Positions 63,745 through 64,000 of a DNA stretch of 64,000 nt are shown here, in pieces. Made by a program: the position numbers and the translations under genes. The stretch comes from Clostridia bacterium (GTDB lineage Bacteria; Bacillota; Clostridia; Oscillospirales; CAG-272). How positions within the stretch are numbered: the stretch's first letter is position 1; each line of letters starts with the position of its first letter. Under the pieces are notes generated by a model. The model made no database searches and was not told the DNA's origin. It saw only the letters and a list, made by a program, of their open reading frames with translations. The DNA is taken from NCBI GenBank assembly GCA_017942005.1, contig JAGAVJ010000027.1:186001-250000 (forward strand), read 5' to 3'.

Positions 63745-64000
63745 GATCGGATCATATATAACAAAAAAGTTCGGAGATTATGAAAATTATATGTCTTATT
63801 GGTCATAGCAATTAGTTATATTGTATTCAGACAAGCGATGATTGTACCGTATTTCCAATTCAAATTTCACATGTTCAATGCAAATTTCTGCTATGGAAAA
63901 CCATCGTGCGTTGTCGATATGGAATTCAATTAATCATAATAAAATCAATGAATATAAAAATCAAAAAGAGTAAAGAAAAAGCCCTGCACAAGCAAGGCTT
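63745..64000. other. Intergenic, cut by window end
   Basis: AT-rich, no gene. At 63977-64000 AAGCC...GGCTT begins what looks like a terminator hairpin of a gene lying beyond the window. Confidence 0.45.

Overview
The window reads as chromosomal DNA of an anaerobic, probably gut-dwelling member of the Clostridia (Oscillospirales/Christensenellales-like). The taxonomic call is inference. It rests on a T-box tyrS, a lysine riboswitch driving a diaminopimelate-dehydrogenase lysine pathway, glutamate dehydrogenase, a CotS-type kinase, SLH-domain surface proteins, a Gram-positive capsule operon and near-consensus TTGACA-17-TATAAT promoters. No phage module, CRISPR array, transposase or rRNA was seen. 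LAYOUT: 1-12 kb holds a partial Fe-alcohol dehydrogenase, a lipoprotein, tyrS, two MFS transporters, an SDR enzyme, a queuosine-precursor transporter behind a preQ1-like pseudoknot, and a small islet (NUDIX plus an XRE/TPR regulator) bounded by direct repeats that end in a tRNA-Pro 3' fragment. 12.5-18.7 kb is the lysine block: riboswitch, dapA, dapB, ddh, lysA, then nadE. 19-37 kb is dominated by secreted and carbohydrate genes: a three-module secreted protein, two orphan solute-binding lipoproteins, a parvulin, heparinase II/III, a GH36-like enzyme, gdhA, a GH172 (DUF2961) enzyme and an ADP-ribosylglycohydrolase-family protein. 37-41 kb is a YtrA-type GntR regulator with an ABC exporter. 41.6-48.7 kb holds two large divergent SLH proteins flanking a tyrosine recombinase. 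49-52.8 kb holds a third solute-binding protein, a SCIFF-maturase-like protein that lacks the radical-SAM cysteines, and a membrane-linked XRE regulator. 53-59.7 kb is a capsule/exopolysaccharide locus (LCP, surface protein, CpsB, CpsD, CpsC, FlaA1/CapD). 60.5-63.6 kb holds an APH/CotS kinase, a methyltransferase and RadC. MOST UNUSUAL SIGNAL: a dispersed family of structured elements in which a Shine-Dalgarno (SD) core, GAAAGGA, is separated from an ATGGTCAT-type start by one or more hairpins. The stem sequences differ between copies but keep their complementarity. I count at least ten copies, plus two larger multi-stem copies. Eight sit directly in front of real genes (dapB, ddh, two lipoproteins, a membrane protein, an ABC ATPase, the SCIFF-like gene, a methyltransferase), so folding would bring the SD next to the start codon. 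Longer copies add two upstream hairpins and a small stem that pairs with the SD, with apparent compensatory changes. A second candidate system is the SLH locus: a perfect 45-bp inverted repeat, containing the palindrome TGTAAAATTTTACA, brackets the recombinase gene and a good outward promoter. This is the geometry expected of a phase-variable invertible segment.
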